From Asterias rubens (lineage: Eukaryota > Echinodermata > Asteroidea > Forcipulatida > Asteriidae), in the NCBI RefSeq assembly GCF_902459465.1, contig NC_047080.1:8778866-8842865 (forward strand): a DNA stretch of 64,000 nt. The letters are read 5' to 3'. The notes under the pieces were generated by a model, which saw only the letters and a program-made list of their open reading frames with translations, was not told the origin of the DNA and did not search any database. The position numbers and the translations under genes were made by a program. Position 1 is the stretch's first letter, and every line of letters begins with the position of its first letter. Below, in pieces: positions 11,649 to 22,400 of the stretch.

Positions 11649-11817
11649 TATGCATTGACGTCATCCAGCGGCCATCTTAGTGGAAAAACCCTGACGAAAC
11701 AATCAAAATGCACAGATTTGTACGCGCGCGCACAGGATTGGCCAATGAACAAACTCATTTTGACCTCTAGGTGAGGGCACCCTACTGAAATGACGGTATG
11801 TGCATAAGGTCTATGGA
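11640..11817. mobile_element. Foldback MITE, ATAGACCTTATGCA family
   Basis: Inverted ends caatagaccttatgcattga and gtgcataaggtctatg. It accounts for the apparent 127-codon frame at 11391-11774. Confidence 0.75.
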
Positions 11818-12587
11818 AAACAATCAGGTATTTACTGCCATGTAGCATAACGAGCCTCCTACTAAACCCTATTTGCAACTTCATACCAAATATGTGGCAA
11901 ATAATGTGCATGTACATAGACATTAGTACAACATTAATATTATGACCACCTTTTAATAATGTACAGTGTTTGTAAAATATTCCCTAAATATTTGTATTTT
12001 TCTGATGAAATTTTATAAACAATTCTCAAATCCGTCCAGTCGTTTTTAACTGAAACTAAATTCCATTGAGTCTTTTTAAATGAAAAAAAGGCTTGTGCAC
12101 TTACTTTTAATTTTAATATTTGTTGAGCGACTTTAATGTACAAAATGTACATGGAAAATCGCTTAACAATGTTACATGTAAAAATCAAGAAGTTATCAGA
12201 AATAGGGATGTTTAAAGCAATGTTCAACTTAGATATTTAATTATCCTTTTCCTCGAAACGGAAACAAAGCACAACTGCCTTTAATTGTTAATGTCGTCTT
12301 TGAAATAACAAAAATAACACTATATATTTAATTATTTTTAGACCATGTATGCAATGGCCTAGGCCTGAATGCTTCGTTTTTGAAAGGGCAGGGGGAAAGG
12401 CATGTTCTCCTTGGCAAAGGGCACCCTATGAGGAATTGTAAATTTCTACTGGAGCATTTCAAGGGCACCAAGGCAATGACGCGGGGCATGGAGGCAATCA
12501 CATTCGTTGCCTCCATGAAGTATCACGCTTGAATGGGAATTTCACTGGATATTAATTTCACTTTTACTCAATAATTTAATTTAAAGG

Positions 12588-12967
12588 TTAAAGGAACACG
12601 TTGCCTTGGATCGGACGAGTTGGTCTATAAAAAGCGTTTGTAACCGTTTTTTATGAAATGCTTATGGTTGGAAAGATGTTTTAAAAGTAGAATACAATGA
12701 TCCACACAACTTCGCCTCGAAATTGCGTGGTTTTCCTTTTACTGTGCGAACTAACACGGTCGGCCATTTATGGGAGTCAAAAGTCTGACTCCCATAAATG
12801 GCCGACCATGTTAGTCGACGAGGTAAAAGGAAAACCGTGCAATTTCGAGGCATATTTGTGTGGATCATTGTATTCTACTTTTACAACATCTTTCTACCCA
12901 TATGCATTTTATTACAAACGCTTTTCAAAGACCAACTCGACCGATTTAAGGCAACGTGTTCCTTTAA
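12588..12967. mobile_element. Palindromic 380-bp MITE flanked by TTAA
   Basis: The two halves are long inverted repeats meeting near 12778-12785 (gggagtcaaaagtctgactc, then ccataaatggcc). Both ends read TTAAAGGAAC/GTTCCTTTAA. The matching halves create mirror-image open frames on both strands, which are artefacts. TTAA ends are typical of piggyBac-type insertion; the link is inference. Confidence 0.88.
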
Positions 12968-13368
12968 AGGTCGTATATTGGGAAATTGTTATCTGGGCCT
13001 TCACTTTTTGTTTGGACACACTGAGGTTTGGTTGAAGCACTGCAGTGTGTGATGTACACAATAAATGGTTGTGTTTAACATGTATTAAATACAAATAATA
13101 ATATGGTTGAAGAAAAGTTGTTTTATGCATTTCTTTGTTTGAAATTTCATTGTATTCCTTTATGAAAGGAATGTCCAACTCTGAATGTTACCATACAGCA
13201 GACCAAAAAATACATCTGACTTAAAATTTGAGAATACTTTCAAACATGTTTTTGTTATGAATCAGTTGTTGATATTTTCACTTGGCATGCCAGGTAGATT
13301 ATGTTCTTTAGAGAACTGATTTTAATTGAATGAATATTTGGGGGAAACCTAACAGACGAAATAGTATA

Positions 13369-14225
13369 CATTCGTGAGTAAATCAGGAAATTTCCTCCAA
13401 GACATATTGTACCCAATCAGCCGTCGGACGCCGGGCCTTTGTGAAAAAAAAAACCCGACCAATGAAATTGCTCGTTTAACCAATGGGCGTGGTTTCGAAA
13501 ACACTTTTGCAAAAACATGAAGATTCGCGCAGACGACAAAAATGGACGAAACAAACACAAGCAAATCAAGAATTTCCTCAAAAAATACTGTACCCAATCA
13601 GCCATCGGAAAAAAAACCTGACCAATGAAATTGCTTGTTTATTCAATGGGGCGTGGTTTCAACAACTGAGCAAGTTTGAGCAGTGACTTACTGCTTCATG
13701 GTTACCTACGCATGCAATACATCCTGGGTACCAGGCAAAATCGCTCAATGGTCGACTTAAGTCCCTCGCTCCGGCGTCTTCCTCCATGCTCCGACCACTG
13801 TTGCAAAACACGACGATCCGAGCAGACGACAAAAAACGGAAGAATAAACACGTTCTTGAGCAAAATCCAGACGAGATAAATACATTCGTGAGTAAATCAG
13901 GAAGTATCCTCCAGAAAATATTTTACCCATCAATTAGCCGTCGGAAGTTGTCCCTTTGCAAAAAAACAACCGACCAATGAAATTGCTCGTTTATTCAATG
14001 GGCGTGGTTTCGAAAAAAAAACTTTTGTAAAACACGAAGATTTGCGTAGACGACAAAAACGGACAACTATAAAATACAATCTTTAGCAAATCGATAAAAT
14101 ATCCTCCAGAAAATTATATTGTATCCAATCAGCCGTCGGAAGCCGGTCCATGTAAAAAATAACCGACCAATGAAATTGCTCGTTAACACCTGTGGCAAAA
14201 CACGATTATCCGCGCAGACGACAAT
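13369..14225 (+). repeat. Degenerate tandem array rich in CCAAT boxes
   Basis: About four diverged units. Most carry cccaatcagccgtcgg, then gaccaatgaaattgctcg, then caatgggcgtggtttcg, then gcagacgacaaaaa. I count eight CCAAT motifs on the plus strand, several with a neighbouring GGGCGTGG box. Unit edges lie near 13562, 13882 and 14091. The short open frames here (13349-14301) are by-products. Confidence 0.8.
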
Positions 14226-15295
14226 AGGTTTTGTACACAATCACGCCATTTTCAGAACAGTTGCATGGAAATTCCTCTACAAGATGTGTCCATTGTATTA
14301 GTAATGACATTCTAGTTGGAATTATAACACCCTGGATATGGTACAGAACCGTAGCATCAAATGGAGACAAGGGAGAAGTGTACAAGTTACTTGCTCGCCA
14401 GCTACATTATTCAAGCACACGACAACAAGGACAAGTTTTGGAATAATAATTATCTGCCGTGGTAGACCTATCTCCACACGCGACTGACTTGTTTCGAAAA
14501 GAAGGTAAGACATTGTTACTTTTCTGGTTCTATTGTACAGCGGGGTTATGCCCAAAACCTGCATCTTCTGTGGTCTAATTAATACCTATTCACCCAAGGC
14601 TCCATTCGGAGTGTCAACACATCTTTGTTTGCGAAGTTGAAATTGAATGATATCACAAGCCCACGTTGATACAAAAGCACTTGGCCCGAGTGAAAAATTA
14701 GGCCTACTATTTAACTTTTAAGGGTGAAAATATTTGTCAAACCACTGACAGTATTAAGGCAAGCAATAATTGAGGTCGTTCACACGCCGTAATTGGTCTA
14801 ACTCAATTTAGACCGGATCTGGTTCAACTCTTCTAAACGCAAAAAACAAAAAAAACAAAGGTAGACCGGATCAGGTCTTAACCCCAAAACTTAGACGGGA
14901 CGGTCTAAGTTTGTTTATACTACACGTACACCTCCGTCTATGATGACTATGGGCTAAATTGAATCATAAAAAGGAACGTTTTGGGTTTATTATCCAGATT
15001 CTGTTTACAGTGTTGAGACTTTGAAGTCCAGTAAGTCACGGTGGGGCAAATCTGATACACCAACTTAGTTCAATCCCAAATTTTATTTAAAATTTACAAT
15101 CAGTTTCTCTTGTGGTTTACATTATTTGATAACTTATAAACTAATAATATTAGTTTGTTCCCACGTGACCGTATTTCAGCCAACCAGATTAATACAGAAG
15201 CATATAAACTATAATATTGCGTACAGATTGCATCAGCCGTAACTTTAATAGCTAGCTACAATTAGATAAAAAATTACAAGACTCTTGAGCAAGTT
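14226..15295. other. Intergenic, no gene recognised
   Basis: Contains a short inverted pair of agaccggatctggttc-like segments near 14810-14920. Otherwise unremarkable AT-rich DNA. Confidence 0.5.
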
Positions 15296-15367
15296 GGGGG
15301 TATAGCTCAGCGGTAGAGCAATCGACTGCATATCGACAGGTCCCTGGTTCAAATCCGGGTATCCCCT
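15296..15367 (+). tRNA. tRNA-Cys (GCA), variant copy
   Basis: A 72-nt cloverleaf. Acceptor GGGGGTA pairs with TATCCCC with one G-T pair. The D arm is GCTC/GAGC, the anticodon loop CTGCATA (anticodon GCA), and the T arm CCTGG/CCGGG. A T run follows at about 15374 as terminator. Two flaws, an A-C mismatch at the base of the anticodon stem and T at position 37, make this copy less certain to be functional. Confidence 0.85.
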
Positions 15368-15524
15368 TCTATATTTTTCCCCCAATAATTGTTTTTGTTG
15401 ATAACAAATTGTATGGAACGAAATGAAACTATTTCTCACACAAGGACTTACTTTTCACACCAAATCAGCTTTTTGGTTGTGTAACTTCCTATTATTTTTT
15501 TGTGCGATCTGCAAAGCTCCGAAC

Positions 15525-15670
15525 GCCCTAGGATCATGGCGGATCGAAGTTTGACGTCGCGTCGACGCAATGGCGGTCGTGGCGCGTTGTGTGACGCTGC
15601 GGCGACTTTTGTTTAATATTGCGCTTTATTAGCAACTTCGTTTGCAGAGAGGGGGCGCCACGCACTCAAC
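15525..15670. promoter_or_regulatory. CpG-rich island, possible promoter
   Basis: A local GC/CpG-rich stretch with gacgtcgcgtcgacgc, two ATGGCGG motifs and ggggcgccacgc, within AT-rich surroundings. No credible gene begins here: the 173-codon minus-strand frame at 15613-16134 has no family features. Confidence 0.35.
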
Positions 15671-16412
15671 ACGGATCGGAAAATGAACCCAGTGGTGGTA
15701 CGGTGTTCACAGTTCCCCCCTACGGCTATTTTGACACCTGTTTGGATTTTCGACACGGTATCACTCACCTCCCGAGCTGGGTTAGTTTGACACGGATCAA
15801 ACGACACCGTGTTGGAAAGTTCAGTGTAAAATGATGCCAGTGTGTACCCGGAAGAGGTCCGCAGAATGGGCGTGCCACACCGTAAAGTGACTGCGTATTC
15901 TTTCCTGTACACATGCCTACGTGCATGTAGATGTACTTGAACATGTACCTGCTGCAGTGCTACTACGTCGCTTGCCAAAGCGCAAAGGGAAAACAAACCA
16001 TGCATACTATAAGCACAAACAAAATCCAATGAAACAAGGCTATACATGTACTTCCTCCATGGTCCACCATTGATCATAGAAATAGACTTGTATTGGATTG
16101 TAACATAGAGCAAGGGATTGTATATAATAAGCATTGGTAAAACGCTGAATTATTCAACTCGAGCTTTGAATTTCCTAGCTGTACTTCATCAACATACAAA
16201 CTGCGTGGGTGTTATAATAACATGGTCTAAAACAGAGTTTTGTGCACTCCAACAATTATACTCATCAGCCTGAAGTGAAATTATAATTGACAACAGGTGG
16301 TCATGCGTGGCCGGGCCGCCAACCTTCAGCATTGAACACACAAACAAAGATTGCGTCAGCCGTCACTAGCTAGTGGTATATAATGTAAAATAAAGCTTCA
16401 ATTGTGATGTAG

Positions 16413-16484
16413 GGGGATATAGCTCAGTGGTAGAGCATTCGACTGCAGATCGAGAGGTCCCTGGTTCAAATCCGGGTGTCCCCT
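16413..16484 (+). tRNA. tRNA-Cys (GCA)
   Basis: A 72-nt cloverleaf. GGGGATA pairs with TGTCCCC, the anticodon stem is intact, the loop is CTGCAGA (anticodon GCA), and the T arm is CCTGG/CCGGG. TTTTT begins near 16491. The start is 16413 rather than 16412 because only this register gives a 7-bp acceptor stem and T at position 8. Confidence 0.95.
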
Positions 16485-17024
16485 GGTTGTCTTTTTCTTA
16501 CTTTATTTTAATATTTTAAGGGAATTATACGACCCGTGGAGGACCCGACAACTCGGCAAATTACTGAAATGCATACAATATTTGTAAGCATTATGGGGGT
16601 TTAAAAAAATATATTTTTTAGTATTAATTAATTTGGATCTTTTGTGAGCAATTTTGGTTTTTATCCAAGATTTGACATAATAATGGACTCATGATCATTG
16701 CAGGATCGGCACACTGAAGTATGATGCAGGGCAGGGGTAACAATTACATGTGACTGCTGGTGGCCTTGAATTATTTTAGTGGGTGGGGAAGCTAGCTATC
16801 GCCATCACATTCCGGAGCCTAAACAAGTTCTTCTTCATACAACTTTTGTCTACACTTTTGTTGATCAGTTGCAAGTTGTGTTCCATTATTGCTGATCTTT
16901 CTATGGTATGATGGCTTTGTTTCGATAGGTCAGAAAGTTGAAGAAAACTACTGTCATGAATTATTTTTCATGGAAAACGTGCGGACGAACGCGATGAACG
17001 CAAACGATATAGCTACAGATAATA

Positions 17025-17172
17025 AACGATAGACGACAGAGGGCGCGATCCATTGTTGCCCGGGGAATGATAAACATGGCGACTTCCGTACATCATTAAA
17101 TTCTTCAGTCGTCTTACGATACAAACGAATGCCGTAAAAAGGAGTACAAGAAAGGAGTTTTGCAAAAGCTAT
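17025..17172 (+). promoter_or_regulatory. Candidate TTC16 promoter and non-coding first exon
   Basis: It has agagggcgcgatcc, a YY1/ETS-like aacatggcgacttccgtac and a donor CTAT|GTAAGT at 17172/17173. That donor could splice to the acceptor CATCCACAG at 18106. Three tiny upstream frames would precede the main start: ATG at 17085 (seven codons), ATG-CCG-TAA near 17132, and ATG-CCG-CCT-TAA at 18124. This is inference from motif content and position. Confidence 0.4.
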
Positions 17173-18106
17173 GTAAGTTTAACAGCAAAAATGTTCCATT
17201 AAGAGCTTACCCTTCATTTCTTAGGACATGTATTTGTATGGTATTGTTTTTGTTGTACTTACTAAAAATAGTAGGTTTATCAAAATATTTTTTATTCTTC
17301 TTGCCCTTGCGATTGCCGGTTTGCCGTTTGATTGTGTAGTCGTCGCAGTCTAACCAACTTTCCGCGCGCGGCCTTGCCTAGCCCACTTGTGTGGCCAAGG
17401 CTAGCTGGTTTGGCCACACAAGGGGGGCTAAGCCTTGCCATGATATGGCAAAACAGCCAACTCGAAAAAATTACTTAAGAAAAGCAAATGCAGAGATAAG
17501 CTGCTCAGCAGATGGTAAACTAAAAACGGGACGAAAGTGTAAACACAAACAGGGGCAAAAAAGGGCATGTTATATTCACATCTTGGAACTTGGAAATGGG
17601 AAAAGCGCCCTCAATTTAAGAAGAAATTACCTTATTTTATTTTATTTTTTGGGGCCTTGCCTTGCTTGTTGTATTTTGTAAATGTGAATTTAACATTTTA
17701 AAACAAGTCATACTTTTGGTAGTTGAAATTTCTTAGCTTAAAAAAATAAAAATAAATATGCATTTAACTTTAAACATGCATACATTGGCATTGCTTCTTC
17801 ATTGAGAAAGGAACTTTATTTAAGTTCAATCTAAGAATTTCTGATATAAACGCTGTACTTGGGTTTACTTTGGTTGGGGTGTTCTGCAAAATGAAATAAA
17901 ACACTACGTACCCCAATGTCCCTTGACACCCCTTCTTGACTAGATGCACCAATCATACACAATTCTCATGACTGGGATTGTAGCTCAATTGAGAACTTGT
18001 GTTAACCTCCCGAGTTCGATTTCATATAAAATAGGCCTAGTTAAGTAGTTTTTCGTGAATTATTGTGAACCTTTTTAAACAAATTATTTTGACCCAACAT
18101 CCACAG
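17173..18106. other. Putative TTC16 first intron
   Basis: Contains an imperfect inverted repeat near 17365-17440 around gtgtggccaaggctag. A decayed tRNA-like stretch lies near 17977-18030. No coding exon was recognised. Confidence 0.45.
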
Positions 18107-18138
18107 TGTGCCATACTTCCGAGGATGCCGCCTTAATA

Positions 18139-19473
18139 ATGGATGAAGAAAGAGAAAACACATCAGGAGGCAAAGAAGAAGCAACTGAGATGGAGACTAG
18201 TCAAAATGTGACTGGGATAGAGTCAGAGACTACCCCAGAAATGACTGGAAAAGAGACTAGTCCAGAAGCTGCTCTGACTAGTAACATTGACACTACACAA
18301 GATGAAACCTTGGCATTAGCCTCATCAACCAGCCACAATAAAGACTCTAGTAAAGATTTAGTTACAGATTCTGATGTTAAAGAGGATGAAACTACAACAT
18401 CTTCTTCCTTAGATTTGGTTCCAACAAAAGACAGTGTCGGTAACATTCCGCCTCCAGAGAAAGAAGAACAACAAAATATCCTTTCAGAGGAATTAAAGAG
18501 TACGAATCAAGATTCGTCAGCATTAATAGCAAACAGCCCAGGGGAAAGCAGAGAAGATGAGAAAGCAGAAAGGGGTGAAACCAAACCGGAGTCAGCCAGC
18601 AGCTCAAATGGAGAGTCAAAACAACTCACTGAGATTTCTCCGCCTGATAGTAAAACAACCTTAGAATCGCTAAATGAAAAAGATGTAAAAACTTTGATGG
18701 TTACATCGAACGTTGAAGTGGATGTCGTTGATGAGTCTATAGCCCCAAAAACTGAAGTTGAGAGTGTTCTAAATGAAGCCCAGCATGTCTTGCCTGATGA
18801 AACAGCCCACGAGCAGACTCCTGGGGAAGTTGCTGACACACCTTCAAGTAGCAACATCAATGCAGTCATGTCTCCAGAAGTCTCAGTCGCTGAGAATGAA
18901 GAGATGGTGAGAGAAGACAGCAACATATCCTCTAAAACAGAGCCTACCCCACCAGCACGAACAGACTCCACAGTATCAGTGGACCGAAGATACAGCAGTG
19001 TGAGCAACGCAAGACAAACAAGCAACACAACCCCAAGCAAACCGGGAACGCCCGAGACCGGTATATCGATCGCCACTAAGGGGGACCTTCCGTCTCGATT
19101 CACCACCCCACATCCCCCAAGCCAACAGCTGCAGGAGAGACCGCTAACGCATGCCACCGTGAGCACAGAGTTTGGTTATGATGAGATGAAAGACTTCACC
19201 TCCCCTGATTATGAGTACACACAGACGCCGTTGTATTCGGTCAGGGGGGACTCCGGGGTGAGGCAGGACCGGAAGACCTTCAGTAGGGGGGAAAGTGTCA
19301 AGAGTGTGACCTTTGCTGATGACCTGACTGGAAGGATGAGTGCTAAGGAGTTGGGAGTAGAAGAAGAGGATGAGGGTACAAGTTCAGAAGAAGAGAGTGA
19401 TACAGAGACTGCGCCAGAGAAAGGGACAGAAGCAGATGAAAAGTTGGCAATCAAAGATGTTGAAACAAAAGAA
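18139..19473 (+). CDS. TTC16: TTC16 exon 1: acidic N-terminal region
   Basis: 445 codons of Glu/Ser/Thr/Asp-rich, low-complexity sequence without TPRs. It ends at a strong donor, GAA|GTAAGT, in phase 0 and joins exon 2 cleanly. Near the end lies KSVTF (19300-19314, residues 388-392), an RVxF-type PP1 docking motif, followed by an acidic stretch. The exon itself starts at the acceptor at 18106/18107, with a short untranslated leader. Confidence 0.8.
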
Positions 19474-22400
19474 GTAAGTCAAATTCTTTATGGATAAAAC
19501 TCTAACAGGATGGAATATGTAAAGATCAAGTGTACAAGTAGCCCCCTCCCCCCTATGAAAAATGGATAACGTGTGTGCATTTAGGCCTATCGTTTTGGAT
19601 TGTTGCATACAAAAGCTTAAAATCAACCAAAATGACAGAAAAGCGGTACCGCATTTGAACCTTTAGAACTATAGCATATTTTCACCATGCAAAGTTTCAA
19701 ATCGTAATAATTCTTGTTTTTGTCCACTTCCTTGATTCATTTTTGTCTGGTTATGTCTGGTAATCTTTAACTCCATTCTTTATAACATCTTGTTAATGTA
19801 TGATTCTACAGTGCAATTTAATCCAACCTCTCGATTTCCAAACTGTATGCTCCTTACGTTTTTATTTGTAGGAAATAAACAACTAATCATCATAATAATA
19901 ATAATAATAATAATAACAATAATAATAATGTTCTTTTTAATTTAAGCAACAAGGGGAAGACGAAGATGACTTGTTCCCTACAGCAGTCAGCGAGGAGAAG
20001 ATTGAGGAGGCCAAACAGAAGAGGAAAGAGAGAGCAGAAAGTGACGCGGCTCGAAGAGAGAATCTTTTTGGAATTTTCGGTCAGCCTCGACTCGACAAAA
20101 GACGCAGCATGGAAGAGGTTGTGGGAAGCAAGGCCAGAGAACAGTAAGAAAATTATTCATGTTTTATTCTAAACCCTCCACATGTTGATGCCTTCCTGAG
20201 ATCTAGTGCATTTTCCAAAGCTGATTTGCAATACTAATATAACTAAAGAGTTTTAAAAACTTGAGCATAGTTTTATATAAAATGCAGTAAATCAAATATG
20301 AATTCAATCTTTTTGCTGTGAAGTCTGTTAAGATTGCTTAGTAATTAAAATTGACTGAATGTTTTTAAAGCAGTATTACAACTTCTATGATGCATACATT
20401 TTTTGCTACATTGAGATACAAGTATTGCTCTCATAAATCAGCTTTTTATTAATAATAATAATAATAATAATAATGATAATATTAAATAATAAACTTTAAT
20501 TTTAAAGCACACATTTCCAGTGCATGCTCCTGGCGCTTTACAAATATACAAATAAATTAGAAAAAAGGTGATCCAAGCAATTTACAATACTATTCTTAAA
20601 AATTAAACTAGCAATAAGTAAAAAATAAGATAGACAAAAGGCATCAGACAAAAGATAAAAATATGAAATTATATGTCCTGCATTCTCATCATATGCTCTG
20701 TTACATCTCCATCATAGCTTTGACAAAGGATGCGTCCTCCTATCCAATCTGGAGAATAGTCAAGCCATAGTGTGCTTTGATAAAGCCATCAACCTCTGTC
20801 CCAAGGAAGTCAGATACTACCTAATGCGTGGTGAAGCCTACCTACAGATGTGTGACTTTCAGTCGGCCATTTTGAATATGAAGAAGGCGTGCGTGTTGGA
20901 CCCAAACAACGACGCCTTCTACATTCGTTTGGCATTTGTCTACTATTTTCAGGTAAATTTTTTATTTATTCCTTTTAGAACTTGGCAGTTGTAATTGTAA
21001 AGAAACCCTGAAAATTGTGTTTATAATCAGCAGTTTAGGCCTGATGCTTTATGTTGGACCTTGTCTCCATGCCCCTGGTCATTGCCTCGGTGCCCCTTGA
21101 AATGTTCCAATGTTTTCCTCATAGCAGTGCCCTTTCCTAAAGAAAAACTGTTTTGCCCTTAAAAGAACAAAATACTTATCAGTCCTAGGAGATATTCGTA
21201 TGGCTAGTCCTTAGTAAGGACGAGTAACTCGTCCTAACTCAAGATAAGAATAGTCTTAACTCTTAGTGAAATCATAGAGTAAGGACAGATGTGAAATCCA
21301 CCCCTGGAGATTTATCAAATGAGTACGGCATGTCATGTCATGGCCAAGCCGTTTAGTGCATTTGACTCAAGTTCTGTTTGCTGAGTCAATAGGGTGTGGG
21401 TTCGAATCCCGGCCATGACACTTGTGTCCTTGAGCAAGACTTTTACATGTAACTGTAATTGCTTCTCATCACCGAGAGGTGAATAGGTACCTGCAAAGGC
21501 AGAAATGGTTCTTGTGATTATATAGCTTAGTGCGCTACATACTTGACAGCACAGGCTGTATACTCCGTCTCCCCAGGGAGCTGAAATGGTTTAAGGAATG
21601 AAATATATGACTAAGTGACCATGGGTAATGTTTTAAGCGCAATGACAATTCTTTGGAGTTGTGCTCTATATATAAGAGTCGATATAATTAATATTACCCA
21701 TAATGCTATATATATATTGACTAGAGCGCTAACTTGCTCTGCGTTTTGAAGCCACCCTGGGCGCAGACATGTTTGATGTGTTGTGTGATGTGTGTGCTTA
21801 CGTATGCGACTGTCCACTCGCGTACGTCTGCGCTACGAAAACCGTAACTTCGACTTGATTGACGTACTAAAAAAGTATACGCGCCTTTTAAACATGACGC
21901 ACATGACGCTCGCAGTTTGTACGCTGATCAGCAGATTGTGCGTTCACATTTGCTGCTATTTTTGCTTCGATGACACATAAAAAAGAACAAACGCACTATC
22001 ATGCAAATAGCCATACAATTGCCGTACAAAATTTCAAGCTTTTGTATTGGTTTGTACATAAACATGGATGCGCCCACACGGCTTCAAAACCTTAGTGCGT
22101 GTATAACGGGGTGTTAGCGCTCTAGTCAATATATATAGCTCTATGATATTACCAAAACTATGGTCTGAAAGAATAGCACAGCTCTGTGAGAAGAAGTCAA
22201 CAAAAAAATAAACTTATTGATCATAATGTGTAAATGTTTAATTTCCGCTTTACAGGGGCAGACATTATTTGACCAGTGTCTGTTTGCAGAGGCACTGGAA
22301 TCTTTCTCAAGGGCCTCAGAGATGAGACCAGAGGTGATTGGTTACCATACAAGAAGGCAAGTAACAAACCCTGCTGTATGTAACAGTGGGAACCAGCTAG

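Noticed and set aside
11391..11774. 127-codon plus-strand frame
   Set aside because: Built across two MITE ends; no conserved content.
12697..13052. Mirror-image frames on both strands with a shared peptide
   Set aside because: Produced by the palindromic MITE, not by a gene.
15613..16134. 173-codon minus-strand frame
   Set aside because: No family motif, no splice context, unusual composition, and it covers a CpG-rich stretch where stops are depleted by chance.
17977..18030. tRNA-like stretch (gattgtagctcaattgagaa)
   Set aside because: The stems do not close and the B box is degraded.
10837..18106. Acidic gene and TTC16 as one gene
   Set aside because: The upstream gene ends in a clear stop with no donor in its last exon, and 7 kb with tRNA genes lies between them.
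18507..19166. 219-codon minus-strand frame opposite TTC16 exon 1
   Set aside because: Shadow of the acidic coding exon; Ser/Val/Leu-rich antisense of Glu/Thr/Ser codons.
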